Positions 48,677 through 61,364 of a stretch of 64,000 nt of DNA are shown here, piece after piece (position 1 is the stretch's first letter; each line of letters opens with the position of its first letter). A program made the position numbers and the translations under genes. This DNA comes from Channa striata (Eukaryota > Chordata > Actinopteri > Anabantiformes > Channidae). The notes beneath the pieces were generated by a model. That model was not told the origin of the DNA. It saw nothing but the letters and a program-made list of their open reading frames with translations, and did not search any database. The DNA is taken from assembly GCA_033026295.1 (NCBI GenBank), contig CM065185.1, positions 19,524,001 through 19,588,000 of the forward strand. Reading direction: 5' to 3'.

Positions 48677-51334
48677 CACCCCTCCTTCTGTCTACATTGT
48701 TTCTAAATCTGACAAATAAGCGACTCTGACACAGATCAGAATATCCCAAACTGGGGATGATCAAGAAACCAGAGTAATGACTTGTGCGTCTTTCACTGAC
48801 CAGCATTTAGTGACCTCACACCCACAACAACAGAGCAGTTAAGCCCAGCAGTGAAATCGATTCAACTAGTGTGACAAATATGTGACACGAGTGTCGCCGA
48901 TTTATGGATTTATTTCAAGCTGAATGTAACCATTTTGAGCACGCTTCATATCTCATTCATTCTTGACACTGAGTTTTAGATTTTAAAAAGAAAAACTCTC
49001 AAGGACCATTCACTCGCTTGTTCTTTCTATTGCATTTATGATTTCAAACAAATGGAGGTTTGGAAATTTCCAAAGGATAGAAGATGCTGTTTTTTCATGA
49101 TAAGCCTGCTGTTTGTGTGTTGACAACGGTTTTGCCAAACAAATCACAAAAGGTTTACTAGAAGGAAAGATGATGCTGTGAAACAAAGATAAAGCCCAGT
49201 CACTATCTCCACGCCCCAGCAGGGGTCAGTGTGGTTCCAGGTTTCAACTGGCAGGGGCCGGTCTCTTCTGGCTGTTTGCTCATCGTAGAGGGGGTAGAAC
49301 CACAGGAAGTTTGTCGCTAAAGCTCTGAGGCCTGACATCATACTCCCCCGGGAGCTGTAGTTACTGTTACACTGCCTCCAGGAGGATTGTAAGTGTGTTT
49401 GTCAAAGGAAGGCAGGAAGTGTGTGATTTTTGTGTCTTTTCCTTTGTGTGTGTATCAATTGTAGATGTGTGTTAGTGAGTTTGCATGATACGTTGGTCAG
49501 CAGGAGGCATCCAAAGAGCATAAAACGATGCATTTTTTAATTGGTATATGTCACGTAATGTTGGAGTTCTAACGCGTGATGAGAAAGCATCTTTGTGATG
49601 TTGCAGCCGCTCCTTGTTCTCACCTACAGCATCAGTTCCTCTCTTGTAAAAACAACAACACATGAATTTAAATTCCTACTGCAGGAAGTGGCGGAGAAGC
49701 AGGCAGCGAGTGTGAGACGGAATAAACAGGATGTTGTGATGTGATAAGGGCTGTTTGTGCGCTCACTTCCTTCCAGTGTTTGTGCTTTGATGGGCTGTGA
49801 AGCCATTGCAAATAAATCAAAGTTACGAAATAAATTGATTTCTTTCATCTGGACTCACAGATGGTTTACAGACGGAAAACCTTATGATGAATGTGCATTG
49901 GTGCAGATGTTTTCGCTGGAATGTACATTTCACAATAACTCACAATAAGCCAGAATCACTGTCCAGTGAAGATGGACTTTTATTGAAATTGGTGATGGCA
50001 GTATGTCTGAACGGAGATCTTATAATATTTCTGTAATTAGATAATACAGACCTGCCTTCATACAAATCTGGCTCCTGTCAACTAACAGAAATCCTCCTCA
50101 GATGTCTTTGTTAAAGAGTATTTCATGCTTTTACGTGCCAATAAATCTACCCATATGAACCCATATGGGCAGCTTCCTGTCCTGGACATGTCATGGTTGC
50201 ACTTCACTCTAGTTTACATCCATAACTGATTTTGTAATAAATGTAAATAGTGTAAAATGTCATCTTCATGTTAATGGATGTGATGTTGTTTTAGCAGTTT
50301 TTGAAATGTTATGGAATAGATGATTTAGTGAAAATTCAATAGATAATAAGAAAATGGGCCTGAAAGAGACACAAAAGAACTAGAATTGAGGCTGTCGCTC
50401 ATTTGCAGTAATTTTGTGCCAGTTTTCATAATTTGTCGTCTCTTTGGGTTTTATTTTGTCTGTCTTTGGTGGTGGTCCTGGGGGTTTTGGAGTTATTTTT
50501 TAACTGCAATTTTTTTAGCCGTCCTTTCATCATTTCCATTACCTTAACAGTGGCTTCATATAAAGGCAGTGCACTCGTGGCTCGTTGCCTCTCGGTCTAC
50601 AGGCCCAGTGGGTAATTCACCTATGACGTGACCCAGTTTTTATAGTGTCCGTTCAGATCTGACTGCTAACTGATGTTCTGATGGATTTTGTGGCAATTCT
50701 GCACAGTACGAAGAAGTAGTCTGTTTTTTGGAGTTCACTGAATGATGAAACCGGAGGAAATATTTCAAATCACATCGGGAATTTTTTTGGCTTTTCATTC
50801 AAATCACGCCGTTCAGACAGGTGTTACATCGGCATGTGGCAAATTGAACGAGTGGATCTCCAGACATCTCTTCACATTCAGTATTTAATGTCATCGACAC
50901 AGCCACGAGAGACCTCTCACACTGCAGGTCGTCGCTATCTAGCGTCGCAGGTTGAGGCTCTGCCGGATGTGATGAATGGCCCTGATGTCCTGTCATTCAT
51001 TCATTCCCTCACAGACGCTGGTCCGGGAGGATGAGGGTCAGCGTCCTCTCCACTCTCAGCACTTGTTAAATCCATTATGGCAGATCAACAAGTTCCACTG
51101 CGGAGAAGTATTCTGTGTGTGCGTCGTTTTTCTTCCTCCCCTTCTTGAGATCGCAGGAACTCTGCGCTAGTGATAAATAAGCAGATTGTTGAGTTGCAGC
51201 CAAAAGCTCCACTTTGTGTGTGTTTCATGAGATAAAAGCACAACCTCTGAATCCTCCGAACAGCAGTTGACCCAAGTGGCAAGACATCCTGTTATCATCT
51301 GATATGTAAAGAAAATGAAGTGGCAGAGGGTGTC

Positions 51335-51338
<4 letters not shown>

Positions 51339-51381
<43 letters not shown>
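51339..51381. repeat. (GT)n microsatellite
   Basis: About 21 perfect GT units. Confidence 0.95.
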
Positions 51382-51383
<2 letters not shown>

Positions 51384-52057
51384 CTGCACACGTAGTGTTT
51401 AGTCTCTGGTCTTTTTAGGACACATTTTGGTTTTAGCTTATTTTAATAAGTTGCTCTGGACTCTTTCACAAACATGCTGCTGTGTTACCATTCCCTATGC
51501 GGCCTAAATTCAAAACTGTGAAAATTCATGAAAATTCATTCTTTGAAAAACATTTCAGAGAAAAAAGTGCGTTAAACAAGGTCAAGATTTGCAGCTTTGC
51601 TAATTGAAACAATATCTTGGCAATTATGAAAATGTGACTTGCATGCATGTTTCCAAATTTGTACAAGTTGCACTTTTGTTCACATAAAACTGCATTTGAT
51701 GTGTAGGACTTAGACCAAACACACTAGTTTCATCCCAGGGCTACCTTGTCTGCGAAGCTGCAGAGTTTGGTTAGCCTTCAGGCTATGCTAGTGGGAGAAA
51801 GTGTAATCAAATGAAAAAATTGTTTACTGTTCCCAAAATCACAAGAGGCTGCGGTTTATGTGGAAGTCAAACTATTTCCAGATGTCTTTCCGAAAGCAAA
51901 ATCTGGTCTTCTGCAGAATCAAGTTTCACAGGAAATCATTAATGGCATCTGCAATCACAAACATGTTGTCCGATGACTGTAAGGCCAAAGTTGTGTCAGT
52001 GGGGACAAATGTAAGACCTTTAAAAAAAAAAAAAAGATTATGGAGCCCCTGCCTCAT

Positions 52058-52058
<1 letters not shown>

Positions 52059-52110
<52 letters not shown>
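52059..52110. repeat. (CA)26 microsatellite
   Basis: About 26 perfect CA units, preceded by a 14-nt A run at 52022-52035. Confidence 0.95.
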
Positions 52111-52114
<4 letters not shown>

Positions 52115-55100
52115 TTTGAGGAGCCTTGGTTGCCATAACAGAGGTGCTGATGAAGATGATGCAAACAGAGATACAGAAACAGAAGGACACTCTAACGAAC
52201 CCAGTTGTCATAACAGAGACGCTGATAAGTCTGACTCTGAGCATGATGCAAACAGATAAACAGCTCACGCCCGCTGAAGTCTCCGCTGCTCGTTCTCTGA
52301 GACCTCCACCCCAGCGGGGAGATGCCAGCCTCATTATCAAACACACAGTTGTGACCCTCTATGCTCCGTACAGCACAGAAACATATGGTAGTTTCAGCAT
52401 CTAATGAAAGCAGTGTGTACATTTAATCACTCGGTGTACTGTATTAGCATAAAGCGCATGAAAGAGGTGAATCAGTGGAAATTTGTCATTGTGCAATATT
52501 TCCACCGAGTTCCGTTTGTTGATGAGTGGGATTTATAGCTTCAGGAACTCGCATTAAGAAAAGGAGAACGGACACAGCATGAGGATTTTCAGGTTTTCAC
52601 TGTTGGAGGCTTGGACCACTGCCCTAAAACACACATTTTTCTGTGTAAATCGTGGTCCTTCAGTCGTTCAAAACGTACAGCCTGCTCATTTCAATTGATG
52701 CAATGAGAATGGCACTGCCCTCCGTCCCCGCCACTAACTAATGTTTCTGCTACTTGACTCGGCTTCACTGCAGACTGCTGCAGTAGAGAGTTATCAGCAG
52801 AATTGGCCGCAGTGCCCCCGGGGTTTGGTGTAAATGAGATTTGCTGGGGGAGTGATTGGGTCTGAGGCAGGTCTGGAGATGGACCTTTATGAAATAACCT
52901 CTGCAATCTCTGACAGAACAGCTGGGGAAGGAGCAGATGCACCACAGACTCTCACATGCACCAAAGCACGCTGGTGCACTCAAATAAGAAAAGTGTGTAG
53001 TTGTAGATTGGTTCTCGAAGCACTGAGTGATGGGACTTGGACACCTCATCGGTGGTCTGCGTGGGAGGTCAAGCTAAATGGGCCGAATCAAATGATTTCT
53101 GGTTTAGTGTTAAGTTGAAGAGAGTTTTGAGACATCCTGCATTTAAAGTCTGAAAAATTTAACCTCCGTTTTTTTCCAATTTTACATTGGGACGTAAAAC
53201 GGAGTGTCATCAGCATAAATAGACATTTAAAACCCGGACCCGTTCTCCCTTCATAGATCCTTTCATGTTTTTCTATGTCATAGAAATCCACTCCAAGGCA
53301 GCTGTGTTGGATCAGACCCACAAACAACTGACCCCTTTGACGGACTTGACAGATTCAGAGGTGTGGGGGGGGGGTTGGGCTGTGGGCTGCCCTACCACAA
53401 TGTTGTCTTTGCATTTGCTGTCAGCGTCAGTTAGAGTCCACGTGTAATTGCGGTCAGCAAAGAAAGCATGGAATCTAGCCAGAGGCCTCGTTATTATCAC
53501 AGGTTCTCTTTATGAAACGTGAATCGCAAGGGTCAAATGTTTTCACACACCTACGGGGAGTTAAGTACATGCCGCCATGTCATAAACTGCGGAACATGTT
53601 CTGGGTTTGTCTGATATTGTTCTTTCCCAAAGAGCTGAAGTCATCTCACTGTACGCGGCTCCTTATAAAATGTTTATATGTCTGTCAGCAACGTCGTTTA
53701 ACTCCCGCAGCATCCGAATTATTGGTTATGTGTCAGTGTAAGTGCATTGCGCACAGCTAAGCTTAGCGTCACAGCCAAAAAAAGCTCTTTGTCTCTTCTG
53801 TCCTCTCGAAGCATCAGGCCTCGTTTCTTTTCTTTTTTTTTCATGTGACACTGATTGATTTATTCCTCAGTTTTTGACAAACTAGATGGACTTGTTTTGT
53901 TAGATGCTCTGCTGTGAATTGTTGGTAAAATATTTTTTTCGGCATCTTCCACCTCTTTTGTATTTGATTGTTGTCTTTCCGAATCTGCAGGTTTTCGTTG
54001 GTGTAAGTTTCTCTGCTCATTTTTGGTGCATATCCTCATTTGTGCTTCTCCTCCTGTGTGTTTCTCGTCTTCATAAAGTCCTCCTGTGCTCTCGTTCTGT
54101 CCAACTGTCTTTCCCTTCTTCTCCATCCCCCTCTTTCTCCCCTCCCTTCCTCTTCTTGTCACGGTAATTGGCTCAGAAAAATTATGCAGACTTATTTAGC
54201 CTTCCTCTGAAATCTCTCTGCACGGCTCACGCAAGATTAATAGCCTAGAGAAGCAGAGCTGCACTTGTTGTCCATTTGGTGGAATTAACATTAAAACACA
54301 CCCAGTGCGCAGTTGTCTTTGAACCAGGACCACTGACAGCCCCGTCTTTCCATTTGTCTACATTTCTTTGTCTCGCTGTCCATCTCTTGCCCCTGTTTTC
54401 TTTCTGTCTGTTTTAAACCATTCTCTACCCAGCCCCATCGTGGTCCATAGTGGCACGTTTGCCTTTGACGCTGTACGACCGGGAATAGGTTGAACTTTAG
54501 CGTGGCAGCGCTGATCAACACTGATCTAGACCAAATCTGTCTGGGTACCACCGCAGACAAAGCCTTTTATAGTGCGACGTAATGATGCAATTATTTCATA
54601 ATGGTTGTAATGGGAGGAATTTTATGAGCCTTAGCGCCGTCATGGGAACAGAGTTTTGGAGCTTTTTCTGAGAGTTCAGATGAGACGTGGGGATGCAGAG
54701 CTGGAGCTTAGCCCAAACAGGGAGCTTGAGGGGATCTGATGGGCATGTTTGGAAAGGAATGCATGTAGAGCTGTGCACACTTTGTCTTTCAGACTCACGT
54801 GCAACTCCTGCACAAACTACAAATGCTGGATCTGTGCGGAACACAAGAAATGCTTTGTTTCCGTGCCTACCTGTAGCTTAAAAGTAAACTCATTTGTACA
54901 TATGGACTGTGAGTTTATCAGAAACCTGATACGTTCAGCCAGAAGCTGTAAATATCATTAAAGGATTTGTTTTTATGTCTGCCTTGGAGCTAGTGATGTA
55001 CATTGCTTCATATTTGGTTCACCCTGCTTTATCCTTGTGGTTTTTCTCCTTCAAAAGTTAAAATCCCCTCCTGGTTATAGTTGTCCACAAGAGTTTATAT

Positions 55101-55522
55101 ATTAAAAATTATTCATTTAGTTCTTTTGGAAAACTTTTACAAATCATCTGAAGTACTGAGGTTGTGGCGAAGGGAGGATAAATACATAATGCATGCTTGT
55201 TTTTTCATACCTGAGGGGAAAGCTGAAATGAAGTCTCCGGGTGTTTTATTCAGCGTGTAGCATTTCTCAGAAACACAGAGTTCTACCCAAACAAAGTACC
55301 CTGTTTTACACCGGCAGTGTACATCATTTATCAAACCAGTTCTGCCTGCCCGGGCCATCTGCAAGATCCAGAACAAATCCTGTAAGACGTTTTCTAATCT
55401 ACAGAACATTTCTAAGACGGAAAAGAACGAATAGCTCTATCGCTTACGTAAACCTTAATTGTCTGTGTTCATTTCACACCTGCAGATGAGAGTGAGTTCT
55501 GGCTTCCATAGACTCATCAACT

Positions 55523-55850
55523 ATACTGCCAGTCCAAAGTTTGGACCCAACTGTCCACCTTCTCATTAATGGGTTTCCTTCATTTTCATGACTATTTGCA
55601 TTGTAGATTCTCACTTGAAGGCATCAAAACTGTGAATGGTGATTCTTCCAAACAGCCGGCCTTTGCTTTGATCACTGCTTCGCACGCTCTTGCCGTTCTC
55701 CCGATGAGCTTCACGAGGTCGTCACCTGACATGGCTGTAACTTCACAGGTGGGCCTTGTCAGCGGTCAGTTGTGGAATTTCTTGCCTTTAACGGGGTTGC
55801 TAAAATAAAGTGAGAGAGACGAGGTGTGTCCAAACTTATGAGTGGTGGTG
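55523..55850. mobile_element. Internally deleted Tc1-like element
   Basis: The left end carries atactgccagtccaaagttt, then cttctcattaatgggtttcc, tttcatgactatttgcattg and tagattctcacttgaaggca. The right end carries gaggtgtgtccaaacttatg. Both ends match a fish Tc1-like element that I recall well. The middle keeps only the outer part of the consensus (gctttgatcactgcttcgca, cttgccgttctcccgatgag, gaggtcgtcacctgacatgg) and then jumps to the other end, so nearly all of the transposase gene is lost. This is a non-autonomous derivative. Confidence 0.85.
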
Positions 55851-58800
55851 TGTGTCGTTGTGCGGTTGCTGCTTTTAAAGTAGTCTAACCCAAAGTAAAT
55901 TTACCCAGATAGCTGATGTAGGCTAATATTTTATTAGCTACCTGCTGATTCAGCGTGGGTACAAGTGGGAGATTGACACAAACCTTTTTTCCTACTTTGC
56001 TGCTTGTGCACGGACAAACCTGGGAGCTCCACTGACACATGTATATCACCTTTCTTAGTGGTAAACGACATGAATCAACGCGTAGCTGTAAGCGAATCGA
56101 ACGACGTCGTTACTTTGATCCCAAAATGAGTTATTCTAAACGTATAGCGTTCCTAAACCCACGAAACATTCGCAACAAACTACCCGCCTCCTCTCCTAGA
56201 GAGTAGAGTGAGTTTATGCTGGTGACTGCCTTTGTTTACAGCGTGGATGAAGGAGAAGTGTAGGACGTGTGGCTGCAGCTACTTTGTCTCCGCCTGACAT
56301 TTTTCTGTCAGCCACGTAGCATCTTGTCAACGGAGATCACAGCCAGACAAGACGGGATCACATGCACGACTCTAATCCCTTCTCCATCCCTAATGCAACA
56401 GAAACGTGTCAGTGCGGAGCTGTCACAGACATCCTTTTGTTCACACAGCAAATTAGCCCGTTTGCTCGCTCTTCCTTCACAGCTCTGCCTCCGACAATGG
56501 CCATTGTGTAAGGTATTGTTGTCAGATTTCTGCTGTCTGTGCGAGAGTAAAAGTGCTTATTTCAACAACAAGGCTGGCTTAGCCCCACTCTCCTATTCCC
56601 CTGGCACTCAGTGAAGTATCGATGTCTCTTAGGATAAGCTTTGCTTTGCAGAAGGTGGGATAATGCACTTTATTCTCCCTAAATGATAGAGAAAGTATTG
56701 GATCTGGAAAGCAAAAAAAAACCCCCAAAAAAAACTATAGAATTAAGTGGATTCATGCATTTTTAAGTGGATGGCTCAATTGCAAACCTTTGCAACCTCA
56801 TGTTAGTGATCAAATTATATTAATTTAGGCAATCAAAGTATATTTTTATTGTAAATATCCAATGCTCAATACTAATAGCATCAACATTATTAGTCACTCT
56901 ACACGACTAAAGATGACTGTGTTTCAAGAGAAACGTATTTCGTGCTTCTGCTTGCAATTGGAAACAGCTTTTGACTGTAAAAATGTTTGTCCCCTGCTGG
57001 TTGTTCCTATGAAACTGCCATAACAATGCTTTTGTTGTTTGGCGACTTAACATTGTGTAATGCGTAATGAGATTTGAAGCCTTGGAGGAAGATTAATTCA
57101 CCCAGCACTTAATGAAATGTTGGCCAACACAAGCCACTGTTGTCCCAAATACCCCGCGGCTCTCACTCAGTGGACTGTTTAAAGTTTCTGGAGGTTATAG
57201 AAAAGCGAAAGCCCCAAGCAAACTCTAGCACAGGCCTGTCGGATTCTTCCGGGATTAAAAAATTCATTTAAATACCTTTTATTAGTCTCTTTGAACTCAG
57301 TCCAGTGCAGGAAAAGGTTCGGCATGGATTATGGAGCTGCAGTGCATTACACAAAGGATTATCTTTGGGTTGTCTTGGCTACAAGACTTTTTAATAACAC
57401 AGAAGCCAGGGTCAAACTAAATGGTTTCAACAACCCATCTTTCCAGCGACCTTTGTAATGCACCCGAGAGAGAACTTTCAGACTTGAAGCAATTTTCTCC
57501 AAACAGTTGGGGAACCTTGGAGGAAGCTGAGGAACATGTCGAGAAACGTGCTCTTTCTCTTTAATGACCAGTGTTCGATGGCAGAATTGACGCCACTCGA
57601 GTGTCCGTGTGCAGCCACGTTAGCTAAGCGCACAGACTTCTGCCGAGGGAAACCGTACAGCAGCCTGGTCGCGTGCAAAGCTTCAAACTCTTTCTTAGGA
57701 CTCACGATGATATTTATGATAATTTGTTTCTTTTCATTTTCTCTCTCCCGCTTCATTGTCTCGGCCTGCCTGTCCCCGATCCTGGCCCTCACTCTCATCA
57801 ACGCAGGTAAGTATTCGGCCATTCCCCTTTTTTGACCCACTCATCAATTTTGTGCAACACTGAGCCCGACAGTACTCCATCTGCAGGCCCTGCAGGATTC
57901 ATTATACTATAAAGTATAAAACGTCACAATTGAAATGCAAAATTCCTGAAAAGCTTAGATTTATACATCTTAATACCTTGCTCCTCTTATCTTATTCACG
58001 TTGATTCGGCGTACTTTTTGCAGAAGGATAAGAATGGAGGAAGATATTTGGCCCCAAAGATATTTTCTCATTTATTGAATAGCACCCAGAGCAACAACCA
58101 CATTAAAAAGTAATAAGGTTATGCAGCAAGGTAGTAAAACAAAGAACACGGATAGCAATCTATTTTACAAGCGTACGAGTTTCCCTCTTGGCTGTCGTGC
58201 CTCCGTCCACCAGATTCACGCTCAGAACTCACACAAATGGATGTATGATAAATCACATGGAGCGGAGACCACACACACTGCACTATTGTACATCGCACTG
58301 CAGTCGTAACTCGTTAAATTGTATGAATCCAGGCTTTTTATTCAGCTAGGCTATGTTACTAATTCCAAATTAAAAATCTACACAGCACAGTTTAAACATA
58401 AAGTGCAATATTTGTTACTTTTGTGCATCATATTATATTGATCCGACAGATGCCACGAAGTAAGGTCAGACATTTCAAATGTGCAATTTCACTTTTTATT
58501 AATCTTAGTTTGAATTTAACAGAATACACCAAATTGTATTAAATTAGACGTACGGGACGTTCATAAAAGTAAAACACAAGCCCTAATACATAGACCCAGA
58601 GAATCCTCACACAGTTTTTACTCGTAGCTGTAGTTTAACAGCAGTTTTGCCCTTCAACAAACATCACAGCTGTGTCGCAGGGGAAATTGCAAACCATACA
58701 ATTGTCACTTTCAGTGTGAACATGTCATCAGACTGCAGCTAATTCACAAATCGCAGACATTTAATACAGCGACTCCAACACAGACTGGAGCCTTTTCTCT

Positions 58801-60077
58801 TCCCACCTCCAGTCAGAGCAATGTTTGACTGGTCTAATCCCAGTCCAGGTCGGTTCGGGAGTCTCCGGGGTGCAGGAGGGGATCTGCCAAAGCTCTCCGT
58901 CTTATTGATTTGTGTCATTCTGTCCCAGCGGTGACTTTGATGTGACAGTTTCATTTGAGCTCTGCTTATGGAGCCTTTAATTAGATTTCAGTGCTGGGGA
59001 TCCTCCTGGGGATGGAGGTGGAGAGAGTGAAAGAGATTAGATGATGGGTTTGGGGAGATGCTGTGTGAAAGCGTGAGTGAAGAGGGAACTTTTGGTACTT
59101 TTGAGGTAAGAGTGAACTTCTGTGTTGGTACGTATTTGGGTTAGAGCTCATAAACTGCAGAGAGTGTACATGTGTGACAGGGTGTGAGAGTAGAATTCAG
59201 CCAGTGAAAGCCTCGATGCCTGCTCTGCCTGTACCTCAGCCCGGATTAAAGCCTAAACTGGCAGCTCTAATGCCACCGCATCTCAAATCCACCAACTCTT
59301 AGCCCTGACTTTGCAGAAGCACTTTTAATCAGAAGAGCAATATCTGAGGTAATGAAAGTCTCTTGCTGAAATGACAGCAGCCCTGAGATATTATCTGTGC
59401 AAACTTCACGTCTCCAATTATCGGCAGTGGTCTTGAAACCAGGTAGCACAGCACAGAATGTATTAAAGAAGCACTTTAATGAAAAGAGCTTTGGCAAAAA
59501 GAAATGAAGGATTGGGGTGGGGCTGGGTGAGAAGATGATTTAAAACCCGTCCGATACGACTCATTTCATCATGTTTGGACGTAAAGATCACATGGCCGGA
59601 ACAGAGTTACAACCACATCTTGTCAGGTTGGTAGAAACAGCAGAGAGTGTAGGACTAAGAGCGTTTGGACTAATGCAACTGGGAACACCAGTACTGTACG
59701 TCAGGAAACGACGTGACAAGAACTGAAGGCGAGATACAGCCTTAGCGAAGAAGAAACCGTAACAGACAAAGCCCAGGGCTCAAAAGGAGGTCCAGAGGAG
59801 TTTGGTAGCATGGAGATATCTTGCATATTTAAAGTGCGATAAGCAGACTACTGTTGATTGGAAAGCACGTTCCCACAAAGACCATGTAAAGTCGTGCCAT
59901 CTGTGAGAGCGTGCACAGGACTTTACATTTACAACGTGCAGTTGGTGGGGTTTCCTTTCTGAAGCCCCAAGCTTCACGGTAATTAGGTATAAAGTTATAA
60001 TATTTCAACAGAAATTAAACTTGAATCTTCTAATTGTGCTTAAGAGTAAAGAGGAACAGATGTAGTGATTTGCTGGT
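55851..60077 (+). other. Intron 2 stretch without recognised genes
   Basis: Non-coding. The opposed frames at 57478-57840 show no domain. The sequence around 57040-57180 is rich in homeodomain-like attaatt/taatga words and could include a conserved element, but that cannot be judged from one genome. Confidence 0.4.
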
Positions 60078-60171
60078 CTACTGTGTTGTAGTTTTGCTAT
60101 TCCTTCAGATTAATGGACCCTTGTAGGTCTGCTGTGACGCCAACCTGGCCTTATTAAATCAGTCAACTTTG
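60078..60171 (+). repeat. Direct duplicate, copy 1 (partner 61272-61364)
   Basis: About 94 bp beginning ctactgtgttgtagttttgc and ending cagtcaacttt. It is over 90% identical to a copy 1.19 kb downstream, with unrelated flanks. Non-coding. Confidence 0.8.
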
Positions 60172-61271
60172 TCTGCATAGTGATTTGCTTTGTATTGTGA
60201 TACGTATCGATATCGACTTATATTAAAAAGTTATCCTAAAGTTGTTTTCTAGACTTGTGCTTGTTTACACCCTAATTAAGAGTTGCGACACCTTTCTATA
60301 TTTGTTAGAATTTGTAAAATGTTTTTATGTGATGCTTCTCACGTTACGTTCACAGCGGTTTGAGGGAAGCTTTTCCTCCATGTTGGTTTTTGACACTCGT
60401 GGATTGTTTTCTATTTTCTTCCAAACCCAGTAGAACGGATTCAAACACTCACGCCTAAAATCCGGTGGAAACACCGCAGTCCTCTCGTGAGGAGAGAACC
60501 TTCTCCGAGTAAATCCTGTTGTAATGGGACTGAAAGCAAATTGACACAGGAGTCTGAGGATGATTTAGACACATTTTCCGTCTAGTTTTAACAACTCTGT
60601 GCCCCCTCTCACTGGGCTTGTTACACCTCATTCACTTAGTGCAGTTTTCTGAGTGTGTTGTGCAAGAAGGGGGAGGGGGGTCTCAGATGGCTCCTGATCC
60701 CAGCAGAGTTTATCCTCTCCTATTTCAGTCGTAATATTTCCTAATCCAAACACGGCGCCAGTGTAATGAAACCATATAAGATGTAATTACTATCAAATGG
60801 AGTCAAGTTTTCTGAAAGCATCAGCACAACTATAATTTCTCATTAAGCAGCCGTCACTCTTGAGGTGCTCCCTTGGCCCCCAATTACAGCAAAGCTTATG
60901 AGACCTCCGCCTGGCTGGAGAGCGACTGCATATGTGGGTCAGTCTCACATCTCGAGGTCTCAAATCCTCGGCCAGACATATGCAGAGAATCTCACAGATG
61001 CCTCCTAATGACACGGACACGCAGTTTGAAAATAGACTCCTAAATCCTGCACTCGGTGAAGTGTTCCTGCAGATTTTACAGGCCAGAGCGAGACGCTAAC
61101 ACGTCTAGAATTAGTGGTTACGCTCCCACGCGGGGATGCTCGGATACAAATCTGGACTTTCTACTTTGTGGAATGCAGCCCACACAGCTCAGCAAATAAA
61201 CTTGTTTTGTAAATGAAGTCTTCACAGCAATATGTTGGAGTTTAAACACTTGTGTAGTTGCTGTATGGAGG

Positions 61272-61364
61272 CTACTGTGGTGTAGTTTTGCTATCCCTTC
61301 AGATTAATGGACAGTTGTAGGTCTGCTGTGATGCCAACCTGGCCTTATTAAATCAGTCAACTTT
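61272..61364 (+). repeat. Direct duplicate, copy 2 (partner 60078-60171)
   Basis: Second copy of the block, starting ctactgtggtgtagttttgc. Similarity stops sharply at both ends. It may be a small local duplication or an unrecognised dispersed repeat. Confidence 0.8.

Noticed and set aside
57536..57835. 99-codon frame with hydrophobic stretch followed by a perfect donor (cag|gtaagt at about 57807)
   Set aside because: No upstream acceptor or promoter fits, the residues match nothing in Par-3, and one perfect donor is expected by chance in this length of DNA.
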